DNA of 64,000 bases from Phoebastria nigripes. Taxonomy: Eukaryota > Chordata > Aves > Procellariiformes > Diomedeidae. This document shows positions 1 to 14,400 of the stretch, in pieces. The stretch covers positions 609,117 to 673,116 of the forward strand of contig JAYKAV010002931.1 of NCBI GenBank assembly GCA_035582835.1. Reading direction: 5' to 3'. How positions within the stretch are numbered: position 1 is the first letter of the stretch; each line of letters opens with the position of its first letter. The notes below the pieces were generated by a model that was not told the DNA's origin, ran no database searches, and saw only the letters and a program-made list of their open reading frames with translations. The translations under genes and the position numbers were made by a program.

Positions 1-2641
1 TAATTTCCACAGCAGCATCAGATTTGTCAAATGCTGGTGCAGAAACCCTCTCCAGTCCTCCCTGGGGCTGCTTGCAGAGCTGTCAAAACACGCCTTCCAA
101 ACAGTGATGGGAGTACCTGCTCTGCACCATCCTGCGTGCCCTGCCAGGCTGCGGGCAGACGCTCCTGCGCTTTCCTTCCCAAGCTCCTCCCCGACTGCTT
201 TGGGGCAGAGCGCACAGCTTTCCCACCAGGATCTGCAAGGAAGCTACCTCGTTTGGGTTCGCAGGCAGGATTGTTTCCCCAGCAAAGCCTCAGCTTGGAT
301 AAGGCAGTCACATTATTCTTGAGTTTTCCGAGGCTTTTATTTTTCCATGCAAGCATCCCCCCACCCTTGAAGAGCACCTCACCTAGTGTCTGCAAGGCTT
401 CTGCTTCTTGTTTGACATCCCTTATTTACAAAGCAAACAGAATGTTCCTTTTAACACACATCATGCTAAGTTTATTAATGAAGAAAACAATCCCAGGGGG
501 TCAACCCAGGGGACCCTTGAAACCTGCCAGCAAAAACTCTTCAAACGCTCAACGCGTCAGATCCTCCAAAACGATATTTCACACAATGAAGTAAAAATAA
601 TATTTTTCTTTCGGCCTTTCCAGCCGCTTTTGTGGAGAGCAGACAGAAATTATTTTCTTACTCTGCTCCCAGAGCAGAGATCTGTATGAAGCTGCGTTTA
701 TTTGTTTAACACGATGATTTCATCCTAAATGTCTCGACAGCAAATAGTTGGTGGTTTAATAAAGGCTCTTTGAAAGAAGGGTCTAAGCAGTTATTTGTAC
801 AGGGGAAATGTGAAGTATGTGGCTCTCAGGAGGAGAGATAGAAATGCCTGTTGTGATTAGGGGGTGTGGGGAGGACCCTAAAATCCTCTGTCTGCCAGGG
901 TAAGAACGGTGACTCCTGTGGCTCTGTTTCCTCTCAGCCACCAAGCTGAGCTGCTGCAGCAGGCCGTGGGGATGAAAGTGGTCTGACCTTGTTATTAACA
1001 AGTGGCTGATACGCCCTTCGCTCTCCAAAGCAAATGCTCTTACAGAAGATAAAGGTTCTGCTGTTTGTGCAGAACAGTTTGATTATGAAAGCAATAAACT
1101 AATGATAAACAGACTTGGAACTGGCTGGTGAGCCCTGTATGGTGGTCAGCAGGGAAAAATGTGTGCTGAGATGGCTAAAACTAAAGTTTGAGGGAACCTT
1201 TTCTTCATTAGCCGGATTTCCCAGCTACCAAAGAGTCCCTGAAATGTCCACAAGCACCTGCTGTTTCTGCAGAGGCATCTCTCTGGAAATGCTTGGTGTG
1301 AAGCGGATCTCACAAACACCGCATCGGTGTACGTACATAGGTGTACATACCAACTGTAGGGAATCAGTCAACACAGTTTTGGAAATGGGTGGTGCAAGGT
1401 ACCAAATGGGGAGCTTCTCTCCAAAAGGTGTGGCAATATTAAATCTCAGATGTATGTGATCTGGATTCTTTTCTTCAGCTTGTAAAAAGTTTCACATTTG
1501 TTGTTTTGTTTTGAATTGAATGAATCATTATTCAACTGGTTCTCAATTTAGCATCTCTGCTGTTTAGCAAACACGTGTCTAGCCACAGCAACTGGCCCAA
1601 GTTCAAATCTGGATCAGGGGCTTGGGGTAGGCTCTGTTTTTTATTTACATATGCACTTTTAAGAGTGACACTTTCAGTGTAATTTGATTTTGATCAATAT
1701 TTCTAGATTCTGTTGGGATTTACTATGTATAGACCAAGGAGTATAGACTATACTACATATAGACTAAGACTGCGGACACTATCCTCTAACGTTAATAGCT
1801 TTTAAAAATATTTCATGCAATGTATTTGCAGTTTCCAGTAGCTGGTGGTAACACTTACAGAGCCATATGGTGGTGCTCTGTTACATATGTGTAAGCATGT
1901 AGTAACTCTGATGAAGGTGGAGCCATAGTAGTGAAACTTGTACTAATTCATTGGATGTGAGAACAGATTTGTCCCACAGGTACCGCCATTCTAACATGAT
2001 TTTATAATGAGTGCAAATATTTTTATAATACAAAAAAAAATGCTTGTCTTCACAAAGCCATTTGTGAGTATTTTAATTGCCTTTTCTCATTCTACTAATC
2101 ATATTACTTACACTAACTGTCACTGAAATTTGAAATGCAAAGTTAACTGGGGGCTTCAGTGGATTCAAGCTTTTATCCAAGGATCACTGGAGCACTTTGA
2201 AGTGAAAAATAGTTGTGGGCTGTCATTTATCTTCCTCAATATGGTCACATTGTGCAATGTAGTAGAGCACGATGGATGGAAGCAGGGAGGTTGCAAAATT
2301 CAATACTGGCTATGTAATATTCATCAAAACATATTACTACTTATAATTAATTAGTTATGATCTGTAGAATAATGGCAAACAGAAAACCAGATAATTAAAA
2401 GAAGATACCCAAACAATGTGATTGTATTTAACTTTTAAAATGTGGAAAAACGCTTGATACATGAAATAGAACTTGAAATAGGAGGTGAAAAAAAAGTTTA
2501 AAAGATGGCACAGCTAGAGTGCAAAATCACTGTGAGTTCTTTCCGAAGCAGACTGTGGGCTATCTTCATGCTTTGCACAAAACCAGTGCAGCAGCACTCA
2601 GAATCTAGTCTCTTAATCTGAAATGTTTTGTAACATGAGCT

Positions 2642-2791
2642 ATGTACTCCTTCCTCTGCAGATGCAAATTAAAATCAGAGCTTGTGGAACACTATGAATT
2701 GGGCACTCAGATCAGCAAACGCTGGGGAGGTGAACTGACTTCAAGAGACATTCAGCAACGTCTGTCTGGTGTTGAGAAATTCAGAGCGTAG
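2642..2791 (+). other. Short open frame behind a splice-acceptor-like site, unrecognised
   Basis: A 49-codon frame opens at an ATG at 2642 and stops at TAG 2789-2791. A good acceptor (pyrimidine-rich run ending CTCTGCAG) lies at 2650-2661, so the segment from 2662 could be read as an exon. A possible donor GAG|gtgaac lies at 2729/2730. The peptide after the acceptor is polar and helix-like (it contains SELVEHYELG) but I recognise no family. An open run of this length is expected by chance many times in a window of this size. It is more likely noise than a gene. Confidence 0.1.
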
Positions 2792-3578
2792 CAGAAGGGA
2801 GGCACCAGCTGCCNAATCTCCCAGCCACGTGCTCTGGCTCCCAGCCTGGGCTGGACATACTGAGCTTCGTAAAGAAGAAGCAGCTCTGAACATCACTGAG
2901 CCTCTGGTAGTCTCAGGTAGCATCTAGGGAAGAAGCATTTTGCACCTTTGCCTGGACCCACTGACAGACAAACAGCAGCCTGAGGTTACTGTCAGCTGTA
3001 GGTGATTTTTCACTGTCTCTTTCTAGCCTGTTTCCCACAGTGCTAGTAGCTGACTGTGTTTGTCCAAATTATTCAGATGACCTCCAAAGCTCTATGAATT
3101 GATGAATCTCAGTGAGGCAGAATATCATTGAATTGCACAATGACAAATTTGCCGAGCATCCACATCCCCTTCTCCCCCCGGCTCCAGGTATTTCTAATAT
3201 CAGCATTGCAAGCATCTTAAAAAAAAATCAGTGCCTGGTGATTTCTATAACTTTAACATTTTTAGGGTGATCATCCATGCATAACTGACAAAAATCATAA
3301 GGAAGGATAGTATTTTTATTAGAGAAGTTGACATTTTGGGCACACAATCCGTTTATCAGACAGTAATTAAAGTTATGATATGTATGACTTCACATGGCCA
3401 AATCGGCCTTTTTACTTAGGTTGTTACCATGCTGGAAAAACAAAACCTGCAAAGCAAGGCTGAGTGATAGGAAGGTGAGACCATATACCCAGGAAAGCTA
3501 ACCTGGCTGGCAGCATGAGCTATATGTCCCTAATGCTGCATGAAACTGCAGCTGATCTGAGGAGCAGCTGAGAAATCC

Positions 3579-3612
3579 CATCATCATCATCATCATCATC
3601 CCAAACACACAC
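3579..3612. repeat. CAT trinucleotide microsatellite with adjacent AC run
   Basis: Seven perfect CAT units occupy 3579-3599. Two bases on, a short alternating AC run follows. This is an ordinary short tandem repeat that may vary in length between individuals. No coding frame uses it. Confidence 0.9.
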
Positions 3613-4982
3613 ACGCATGCACACAATTTGGACCATTCAGAAATAGCAAAATTTTGAATAAGTCTTTGCTATTTCCCAGTTGTAAGCCCAGCTCAAATCA
3701 AAGTTGTTTCAGACAGGAGTGTTTCAAACATCTTCAATTTTTCTATCTGTAGATATAACAGATGTATGCATGTATGTAGATGCATAAAAATAGATTTATC
3801 CCTTTTTAATGTGAGAGCTTACAAGTCCTGGTATATTGATGGAGCCTTTGCAGCTTAGAAACTTTCCTTAAAACCTAGATGACTTTTCCTTTGCAAATGT
3901 AACCTCTGTGGTGATTTCCATGGTGGGACTTGCTTCTCTGTTGTCAGCTCACTTTACATCCAAGAACTAGAAATCTTGCTTTTCTGTTTTCCTGCACCCC
4001 TGTTTTCCTGAAACCTTTTATGGCATGCTGAAAGGGAGAAAGGCAAAAAACATCCTCAAATCTCCCCGCTGTGGTTCTTTAACAAGAAATGCCCTATGCC
4101 GGGAGAAAACACTCTCATCTCCTTGCAAGAAAGAAGGTTGGCCATCAGATGCCGCTTTAAATATCACCTGATTCAGCACATGTACTAACTGGTAAGCACA
4201 TTGAAATAGTAACCAGGAAGTAAGCTCTTCAACTGAAAAATCTGGTAATTTCTCCTTTCTGTTACAGCCATGCAATTGGTGAGATTTTTGCTTAGGGCAC
4301 TGGTATTTGGCTTTGCGTCTTTAACTTTACATAACATGAAACTGATACATAAGTTCCATTTGTAATATAAGAATGAACAAACCAGTGCTAGTGGTTGAAA
4401 AGCTGTAAAATGTCACTTATACGTGTGACACATTTCTTCACATGTTGATTGCACAGTCCTACCTAAGAATAGCATGACTTTCTCAGTAAAACCACAGAAG
4501 GATAAGTACTTACAGCACAATCCAAATTTTTTTTATTGTAATCAACACATTTAATTATTTACAGAGTTTTAAGCTGAAGCAAATGCTGAAGGACTCAGAA
4601 ATCTGTTAAAAAGACTGAGGATAATTAAAGCACAGAGAGTATTTCCAACAAGTAATGTGGACTATATTTAGCTGGACTGGGTTGCCTGACTTGCTAAATT
4701 TGCTTTGCACCACCCTGAAATTAGAGGGATGCCTGATGGCTTGAGGACAAGGGAGTCACAGAGCCGTTGTGGTTCTCATTCCACTGCCAGGCTAGCCCCG
4801 AGGATCTGGCACCCAATGCTGAGGAACAGGAGACTCCCTTTTCCATTGAATGGTGAACATCAATCTGCAAAATTATGTCCTACTGTCAGTGTCATCACAG
4901 CTCAAGGCTTGCTAGGCCACAATATCTGTGACTGATAGAATAAACATACCTCCAGCTGAGCAGATATGAAGACTACGTTAAG

Positions 4983-5431
4983 TTCCACTAGACCAGGTTG
5001 CTCAAAGCCCCATCCAACCTGGCCTTGAACACTTCCAGGGATGGGGCATCCACAACTTCTCTGGGCAACTTGTTTCAGTGCCTCACCACCCTCATAGTGA
5101 AGAATTTCTTCCTTATATCTAATCTAAATCTACCTAAATCTAATCTAACCTCTTTCAGTTTAAAGCCATTACCCCTTGTCCTATCACTACATGCCCTTGT
5201 AAAAAGTCCCTCTCCAGCTTTCTTGTAGGCCCCCTTCAGGTACTGGAAGGCTGCTATAGGGTCTCGCTGGAGCCTTCTCTTCTCCAGGCTGAACAACCCC
5301 AACTCTCTCAGTCTGTCTTCATAGGAGAGGTGCTCCATCCCTCTGATCATCTTCGTGGCCCTCCTCAAACTAGCTGATCTTTAAGGTCCCTTCCAACCAA
5401 AACCATTCTATGATTCTATGATTCTATGATT
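4983..5431 (+). mobile_element. CR1 LINE 3' fragment, 5' part inverted (twin-primed type)
   Basis: The segment 5367-5431 reads in the CR1 sense direction: GATCTTTAAGGTCCCTTCCA followed by three ATTCTATG units, the usual CR1 3' end. The preceding 4983-5366 reads in the opposite direction and is the part of CR1 that normally lies just upstream. On the minus strand it encodes the end of ORF2p, with RRATKMIRG and [19 protein letters not shown] legible. The two parts meet head to head near 5366/5367, and about 30 bp of the normal sequence between them is missing. This is the structure expected from twin priming during target-primed reverse transcription. The coding part carries a small internal duplication of a CTAAATCTA-like motif and is dead. 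No clear target duplication is visible. Confidence 0.95.
5075..5368 (-). pseudogene. CR1 ORF2 C-terminal remnant
   Basis: This 97-codon open stretch matches the C-terminal region of the CR1 ORF2 polyprotein, downstream of the reverse transcriptase catalytic core. Legible blocks are [42 protein letters not shown] and RGNGFKLKE. The catalytic reverse transcriptase and endonuclease domains are absent because the copy is 5' truncated, so it cannot be functional. A duplicated short block (RLDLG/RLDI) interrupts the usual spacing. The frame breaks just after VVRH, before the rest of the ORF2 tail. It has no gene context of its own and is simply part of the inverted portion of the CR1 insertion. Confidence 0.9.
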
Positions 5432-8400
5432 TATGGCAGCTTAGCTGAGTTTCACTAGGTTGTAGTTTTTTCTGATGAAGTCAGAGTGTCTATTTTTGAA
5501 TTATGATTTGAATCTTATAACATGTCATGAACTTTGTTGAGTGTCTTAGTGCTAGACCTACCCAATCAAAGCCCAATGAATTGCTCTTCAGAAAGTAACT
5601 CTGACTAGGAAAAGTATCCAGCATGTGGTTTGACAACTGTTGCTGAGAAACCATCAAGAAAGCAGTCCAAGATTTACAGTCTTGGAAAAGGTGTCTCTCT
5701 CTATTTCTGTGAGGATTTTGTTGTTTAGTTCCCACACCCCCCCCAAAGAATTGTAACTTTCAATTGTTCCACAGAGCAAAATTACTCTGGTCAAGAGATT
5801 CCTTTGCTGAGCCTATCTTCCTTGCTTTTCTGTGACTTCTCAGAAAGCCAGGTGAAGCTTGCAGAATGGGCTTGTGAAAATGACAGAGATTTGGAAGGTC
5901 TCAGAAATTAGTTTAGGAGCCTAAAAGCATCTGGACAGCAATGCCACATGCCCCAGGGAAAGGATCCAACAGGAGGTTTAAGCCTAAAGTATATCCTCAG
6001 AACTTAAGACTGCAAGTAGTGACCAGAGCTTACCCAAATTCAAGTGTCTTGGGTCCCAAGTTTGCAACGACTTGCAAATTGCTTAGAGGACTGTTGACAA
6101 TGCTGTGGGTTAAGAATGCAAACAAACCATATCAGGCATAAATAGCATTAGAAGGTAGGACTATCATATCAGCTACAGAGGCATCACATCCGTCTAAAAT
6201 TACTTCTATAGTGATGATTATCTTTGAATTCTGATGATTTTTATTAGTGCTTGATATATGCAAAATAAAAAAGAGAAAGAAGTGAACAGCAATTGAACTC
6301 ATTGCATCCCTTTAAAATTACTGATCATTAAAATAAAATATTCTCTTGGTCCTGAGAAGGAGTTTTGGACAGTCAACACAAATGAGGATTGTTCATACAA
6401 GTCATTGTGAGATCAGTTATGTTAACTCCAGGGACCGAAGACTAACACATCCCCCACAAAATGTTCAGGCTCCGACTCTATGCCCTCAAAATATTGTTTT
6501 TACACAGATAAATGGGCACTGGCCCTTTCAAAGCTCATGCTGCATCCAGCAGTATTCCATACACACACACAAAGGTGAGGTTTGCAAACCTGATTGACTT
6601 GAAAGTCCTTAATGTCTTCAGAGCAGGGTATCTATATAACAAAAGGGATGGGATTCACATCAAAAGCCAGCTCCATATTAAATGGACAGGCAGACAAGAC
6701 AGGAAAACCAAGCTTCTCTTTAGCCCAGCAGTTAGATAGAAATGTAGCTGCCCAACATTTGCCATGCACATTTGATGCCATCTTGGTCTAATAATTCTCT
6801 TCAAGGTCCCCAAGGTAATGTTAGAGCAAAATTCAGACATAGGGATCCCTGGCTTACATTCCTAAACTGATGCTATCGTACCCTGTCACACCTATGAAAA
6901 ATTAAAAGAGTAAATAGAATATGATAAATAGTACAATTTTAAAGTGCGACAACTGGAACAAGTGTATGGTAGTGTGCATGGCAGTCATTAATATGTTCTC
7001 AAATAGCAGTCCAAATGTTTACTATTTGTAGATTGTGTAACATTCTCTATTAGGTACATGAAAACAACTTTGTTTCACAACATGTTTTTCATTGAGGTTT
7101 GTATTGTCAGTTAGCCTGATTTTTTGGCACTCATATAATAATAATGTAAGATTTCAGAAGCAGTTTCACTGCTTTAGCAATGATCGTAATAAAATAGACA
7201 TAATATCTCAAAAAAAAAAAGCTAGTCTAAACCAAAGGGAAAATCATCATTCAGCCTTGTACAATTAATAAGAAAATCTTTCAATTTAATGCATTAATGT
7301 AGTTAAAGTAAGAAAGAAAGTTGAATTCTCTTCATTGCCTTGGCATGGTAGGAGATGAGCTCTGATACTGTCATCTATGCTGCATCACTCTTGATTTCAT
7401 AGGCTGTCTTCTGATTTAACCAGCGTTCATAATATAATAAAAGGATCAGTATCCTAGCCATCATTGCACAGCAACATATCAAGAACATTTCTGGAAAAAC
7501 AATGACACCACTGTTTTCAGAAACTGCACTTCAGCAGTGCACGCATGTAAGCTGTTAGCAAACACCTTGATATGAACAATGGCACTTGCTGGAGAGAGAA
7601 GCAACCATCCGCACAGGTGGTTCTAATTAGGAAGTACATGCTCATAGATGGCTGTGCAGAAGTGAAAGCAGGCTGTCATCTCATTTGAAAATAGATCTTC
7701 AAAGCATCTACTAGCCAACTGCCTAAGAATCAATGGCTTATTCCACCAAGGATGCCTGTGTAATTGCATGTGGGTTAAACGCCGGTAAATAAAAGTTTTC
7801 ACTTTCAGATTGCAATTCCATACAAGAGCAGACTCCTGTGAAGGATCTGTAGTGCCTTCTCCCGTCATTGTTGAACTCTTGCAAGCATCATGGACAAAGT
7901 GCATCCTCTGTGCTATCATTTCAATGGCTTTAAGAATAGACAAGCTAAAAATTTATTGTATTTGAAAATATAGATGTCAAAGAAGTGTTTATGTGTTCCA
8001 GACAATATCTCTGTAATGGAATATTCACTGCTCCTATTTCCAGGCTACAGAGGACTAAAATCTTAAGGAGCTACTGCCCTGACACCACCAAAAGCTTCTT
8101 ATTTTTGCAGATCTCAGCTGGTGTCAGCTTAGTTCCCCTGTCAACCCAACCTTGACATTCAACCCAGGGTGATTATAGGATCTGGGTGACGTGTTGATTA
8201 CAGATATCATGGCATGATTCAAACTTGATGTACAGTAGAGAGAACCTGGCAGCTGCAGCTTGTGCCCCACTTGTGAGTGATGCTCAGGGTGTCCTTACGT
8301 GCAGCAGGAGTGCTTTGCCCACCCTGCTCCCCTGTGACCTGAATGCATCTCTCCCCATTGCCCCTGGGGCACAACACACCTACAGTAGCCCATTTTTGTT

Positions 8401-11400
8401 CATTGTGAAAATTAACAAATTAACAAATAGCAAAGCACTTTATGACTTAAATAATCAAATACTCCATTAAGTCCACAGCGTGATTTACTATTGTTATTAC
8501 TGCTATGGTTGGTGTTGTGGTAGTGCTGAGAGACAAAAGAGAGAGGTGAATGGGTCACTGAATCAAGAATTGTAATGACAGTAAAGGGAAAGGAAAGTTG
8601 TCATTTGCAAAAGGTCAGGGGTGTCTAGTTCCTAGAGAAACCTAGAAATCCTTGACAAAGGTTGACACTTAAATTTACTGATGTACATGTAACCCATCAC
8701 TAGAAGTCCTTCACGGCAATATGCTGCTGGACTAACAAACCTGCTCGAGCTTCTTGACTTACATAAATCTGAGATTGCTACAATTTCAAACATCACAGGG
8801 AAGAAGAGGTGTCTCACTATTTGAAACCATGTTGTTAATTCCTCCTCACTAGATGCACCTTGCCTGTAATCCTTCCTCCTCTCTCTTGTGTTCCCCTGGT
8901 TTGTTTGTACTCTACAGCTGAGCCATTGATTAGAATATCTTTGCTTTTATTTTCTCTGTATTTTCACAGAAAGAAAAGACTAAACATTAGCTGAACCATG
9001 GGTTTCAACACCCAGGAAGGTAAAAGCATAGAAGAGAGGGACAGGTGAAAGAAGAAGCAGAAGTAAAGCTGTGAAATAGCATTTCTTTCCCTAAAATCAA
9101 TAAATTGCTTGAGTGTGTGGCAAAACATGGCAGAAACAGGCAAAAAAGAAAGTGGTTTAGAGCGGTTTAAGTTTTGTCATATAGCACCATAGGCATGGCT
9201 CTATTTAATTACATCTTTTCTCACTTTTGGCTCTTTGAAAAGTGTTCCAGCTATTTTTTCTTAGTGTTTCTGTGGCTTTTTAATTATTGAAGGCTTTCTG
9301 ACTCCTTTTTTTCTAGCTGTAAGGCATTTTGTGGGAGTAATATAGGTTGTTTTCCTTGCTGGTTTTCCTGTTAGGCAACTCTGAAGGGCCTCTTTGGTTT
9401 GGCAGCTTAGCACTGATTTTGTGGCCTATAAATGGTTGCTTGTTTGCTTACTTCTGACTTCGTCACTTCTTTGGACTTCTTGTCCTCTTCTGCTCTTAAC
9501 ACATAGTTCTTTTTTCTCTTTCTCTGTGTATAGGCAATATTCCTGTTACCGCAGAAGTTGAGTGAGCCAGACTGACCTCACCTGCCATGGGGTGGTACCC
9601 AGGTTCACATGCGTGCCTGGGTAGGGGGACCTAACGCTGCTGTGGGAGTAAGTGACTGCCTGGCCAGGTTGCCTCACCCCGCAGGCAGCAGGCACTGGCT
9701 GCTGTGCTGACAGGAAGCAGACCCTGACTCAAACGGAGCCATAGAGCCAGCTGTCTGATGCCAAAACGATGTCTGTGTGAGAGGCTCCCTCTGGACGCGC
9801 AGGCTGCCTTCAGTCCTGTTCTTTGCCTTGGATCCTGCCCTCATTTCTGTGAGCTGGTTCTCTGTTTCTGGCTTGCTGTACAAACCACCAGCTCCTATCA
9901 CTTCATTTAAGTGCCTTGCCTAGTATCATAGAGGAATTTTGTAGGACCGAGATAACGACAGTGTTACAAGCTTTTTCAACTACCTTAACCTTGAGACCAT
10001 CTCTTTATAACTCTCCTGCCTTATTCCTTGCATGCTTTACAACTTCTGCAATAAATGAGGCAAGGGACCTCCACACAGCAGGTTTCTTCAGTAAACAAGC
10101 CCATTTTATCCCCCAAGTATCACATCCCGTGCTGTGACTGACTCAGTACTCCTGTTGGGAAAAAATCCAGCATGTAGACATGCAATTGGACTACCTCATC
10201 ATGCCAACACACGAGGGGGGTGAATTAAGTCGCACAAGCTTCTTTCTTTCCTAGATTTTGAGTGCTTGGCTCTACAATCTTTATGTTTTATCAAAAATGT
10301 AATTCCCTTTGTTTTTGAAATTAAGCTGACTCTTTCCAGTTTGAAAGATTAATGGGGCCAGACATTTCAAACCTTTAGCACAGAATCTTGATCACAAACC
10401 TAACACTGCAAGTGTAACATCAGGCTGTCATCCTTTCATATGGGCTGTGCTATTGCAAGAACTGAGATGCACATTTTCCATTCTGCTGTGTGTGGAAGAA
10501 CATGGGTGTTCAGGATTTTGTGACTCAATCGCAGCTTCTCAAGGAGAGGTTTTTTCCAGTGCTTATAAGTCATCTGCTCCTCTCCTTCCTTTTCTAATCT
10601 ATTCATTTGTCCAACCCATCACACACTGGTTTTCCCACTACCTCTTCCTTTTCCTTTACATGAGTGGAATGACTTAGTCTGCTTTACAAGTGAGCCCTGT
10701 CACATATATGACCTAACTTTCAACAATCCCGATACTTTTAAATCAGCAGTAAATTCCAGGAAAAAAAAGCAGCTTTACACTGAGGAAGCCCAATCATAAA
10801 GCCATCTCTTTTTACATCTAGGCATCATTAGCCTGAACATCTCAGCTGACCTGTTGCTGTTGTGGATGTCTTCCAAGTGGCAGAGAATGAAAAGAAACAT
10901 TAAGAAACCTGCAGGCATATAATAACCTATATCAGCATCTGTATGGCACAAAAATCAATGCATGTCTACCTAAAAGTTTTTTGTTTCACTTGTTGCCTCA
11001 CAAATAGCCTTCAAATTTTTAAGAGGTGGATGCATGATTTTAGGACCAATGGCAATTGATTTATCGTTTTATAGGGCAGGAATCATAAAGCCCTTTTACA
11101 TCCCCAGTGGCAGGAGCAGGGAAGATGAGTCAGCAGGTGGGAAAGTGCCCTTCTGCCCTCCAGAATCAGTACCATTGGTAGGTCACTGAAGTGCCGCATT
11201 GCTAGGTGTCTGAGCAGCAAAAAAAAGACTTCCTTGGAAATATAAAAAAGTTTACAATCATTTGTTGCCAGGGAAAATCATGGCAGCCAGGTCATGTCAG
11301 GAGAAAGCTGCTCAGCCACCACACTGTCTTCTGAAGGTGTGGGGAAAATGGGACAGAGCTGCTGCAAGGGGTCTGTCCCCCTTACAGCTTCCCAGTCACA

Positions 11401-14400
11401 GCTAGGGGCCTTCTCTGACCTCATGGTTGCAGTCTCCTGCAGTAAAGATCTGACTGGATTTGGTGGAAGGGCCTATTTTTTAAAGCAATTGTGATGTTGA
11501 ACAACCCAGAGTCACTGCTTGAAATCAGTGTCCGGCGCCAGGCAGGAGTCCAGCGCTGAGGGAGTGTGTCAATAGGCAGAGCTGCCCTAAATGAACATCT
11601 CTATGGCACTTATGTTCTTGTAAGCTCTCCACAAGAAGTAAACCAATTGTTTGCCTCATTAGTAAGTATAGCAATTAATAGCATATTTAATATAGCTGGC
11701 TTTTTCCATAAGATCGGCAGCTAGCAGGGAAGCTACAGTCAGCACCGTTCAACCAGTAGGTCCTACAGCTCACCAGCAAGTTCTCCGTGGGTCACCTGTG
11801 GCCATGACCAGTTTTGCCAAAATCTGTGCTCTGCCCTGCACATGGGATGGGAGGACCGTTGCACCATACGTGGTCCCAGCTGTTCAGACGAGTAGGTGCT
11901 CGATGGAGGAAGAGAGACAGACTCAAACACAGACCTGGCAGAGCATCAGCTTGGCGCAGATCCTCTGGGCTATTACTCTTGAGGATGCCAGCTTTCTCTG
12001 TTTATTTCTTGATACAGACTGCCTCTCTTATAGCAATAGGATGTTATTTAACAGCCTGTCTTCCTGCTTGAAACTGCTGGTGCTCATCCCCGCTTCTCTG
12101 CCTTCCCCACCACTCTTCCAGGCAGCTACATACAGCTTTTCCTTCCCCAGAGGTTTTCTAGGTGGATCCCTCATGATCCTGTGTCTTTCACTGGTATCCA
12201 GCCACATTTTCACGATCCCAGGCTCCTTTATTTGCTCTTCTCATTTGGAGTTTTACTTGAATGATTTTACATAACATTCCAAATGACATTTTTATTGCAG
12301 TATTTGCACGGCCCAGCATAATTTGCCAAGGGAGGTGTTTTACAAATAATATTATTACTTTGAAGACTTAGTCCTGTGGAATCACAGAACATGTGGTTAT
12401 GTTTAAATACATTTGTTTTCACTGTGTGTCTTCTATTATGATTTTGCCCCGCTGTGTGATATTGGTGCAATAAGTGCTATTTATCTGTGAGATACCAACA
12501 ACATGATCTGCTTCAAGTGCAACGTGTTGGCTTGTCTCCCTCTGAGAGATGGAGGTAATACTTCAACATAACCTTGTCTGACCTTCTGGGGGGTCTTCTA
12601 AGTCCAAGACAGAAGTAGTTATCATACTGATTCAGGACAGCAGCCTGAAGAGGTCCTCATTACGTTTTCAGAACCAGCACTGACCAGGTCAATTGGACCA
12701 GATCCTACTTAAGGGCCCAGTTTCTGAAGCTTCAGAAAGTCACCACATGTGTACTTAGGCCAGATTGTTCTGTCTGACCACGATGTGTCCACAGGTATTT
12801 CTGCGTGCAGTAAAACAGTAAGTCACAGCAAAGTGAGCAGGGAGGCTGGCACGTCTCTGCTCAAGTGCTGTCTGCATACTGTGTGTCTAGGTCAACACGT
12901 CTGGAGCTGCCAATGTGGGGAAAATAGCGATGCTGTTAACACACAGCAAAGATTCATGATTTCTGTCTTCATTGGACTGATTTTAACCACGTCACGTCAA
13001 AGAACCATTACAGAGATAATTAGAATTAAATAATGCACAGAAGATGGCATTGGCAATGGGCTAACTGCGGCTGAGAGCCCAGGCCAGCCAGCAGCAGGGA
13101 GGAGGATATAGAACAGTCTGAAGGAGGTTCAGCCAGGAAATAGTGGGAAACTTGTCTTCAGCTTATGCAGCGCCTCAGATAAGAAAAGACAGTGCCTCTG
13201 AGAAGGTTTCAAAGGCAGAAGGCCCTCCCTTAAACAGAAGGTTTATTCCTCTGGAACCAAATGCTCCTTTAAAGAGGAATCTAAAAGGGATGGTTTATCA
13301 TGATTTCTACTGCTCAGTTAAGTGTGCTTGGTGCTCTCATTTGGAATTTTGGTAACAGGCTTGAACCGACCAATTAATTTTTTTGGTCAGCTTGTGGTCC
13401 ACAGACCTATAGGTTTCTGGGCTGTTTTAAAGCACCTGTGAAAGGTGACTAAGAAAAGCAGTTGTGCAGGACGCAAGGCTACATATAGGGTTTAGTTATC
13501 GGCAGCTCCAGTGGAAATTTCTTTTTTGGCACCACAGACTGAAAAAGGTCAAAAGCTATGAGAGTATGTGGAAGGTAATAAAAACTATTTAATGGCTTAT
13601 GTGCATGTCCTCGTAAGGATATTGTGGTGACCAAAGCAAGAGGAATATTTCAGCAAGGAGCTCCGTGCTCTCTGTGCAACAAACCTGTGCCTCCATGTAT
13701 TTAAAACTTCCTAGCATGCATGCTATTTCAAATTTGTTCAATGTTGTTGTAAATGATCACACTTCATAGATCTAGGCTTTGAGCCATACAGAACTCTAGA
13801 TCCACTGAGACACTTTGAAGGAAAAAAGCTAATCCCTGGATGTAATTTACAACTCTCTCCTAAAAGACCTCTAGGCCTCACAAAATGTATTTCTCTCGTG
13901 GATAGTTACTTTGACCATGTTTGGGCAGAGTTTCATCCTGTTCCAGTCTTATGAATAGTGGAACAATTCTTATTTAAATACCTTAAGCTCAGAGAAAATT
14001 AGTTTTCACTACTATGGTGAAATATTCAAGGTTGCTTTCATTGTCACTTAATTGTGTCTGAAGGCAAAGAAATAAATAAGCATGAGTCTGGACTTCAAGG
14101 AAGGTATGGCTTCAATCAAAGGACAAAGTTTCCTTTCTCCATCTTTGTATTTACAAAATCCCAGGCAGAAAATTGCCTGCTCCCAAAACAGAGATGAACA
14201 GTTCTTAAGGCTCATCTGCAAAGGATGCTTACTGCTTCCAGTGGCATTACTGAAACAAAAACTCCAGAAAACCCTCCATGTGCACGTCCTCATGCCAGAG
14301 TAAAATGGCTCTTTCAGTTTTTCTCAAACCGTTTCCTACATACTATAAGGTTAAAAGAAGTATATCAGAATACAATTATCTACATGAGGCCTAATATCGA

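Larger units (their letters stand above)
1..4982. other. Unique noncoding DNA
   Basis: No gene is recognised in this stretch. Open frames are short, overlap on both strands and show no domain. Composition shifts from mixed (1-1,100) to AT-rich (about 1,500-2,500). The only clear simple repeat is a short CAT microsatellite near 3.58 kb followed by a few AC units. One small open frame next to a splice-acceptor-like site at 2.66 kb is listed separately. This is probably intergenic or intronic bird DNA, judged from the absence of coding signal and from the CR1 that follows. Confidence 0.7.

Noticed and set aside
11798..12274. 158-codon plus-strand open frame
   Set aside because: It overlaps another open frame on the same strand. 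No domain is visible, and it is within the chance expectation for six frames over 64 kb.
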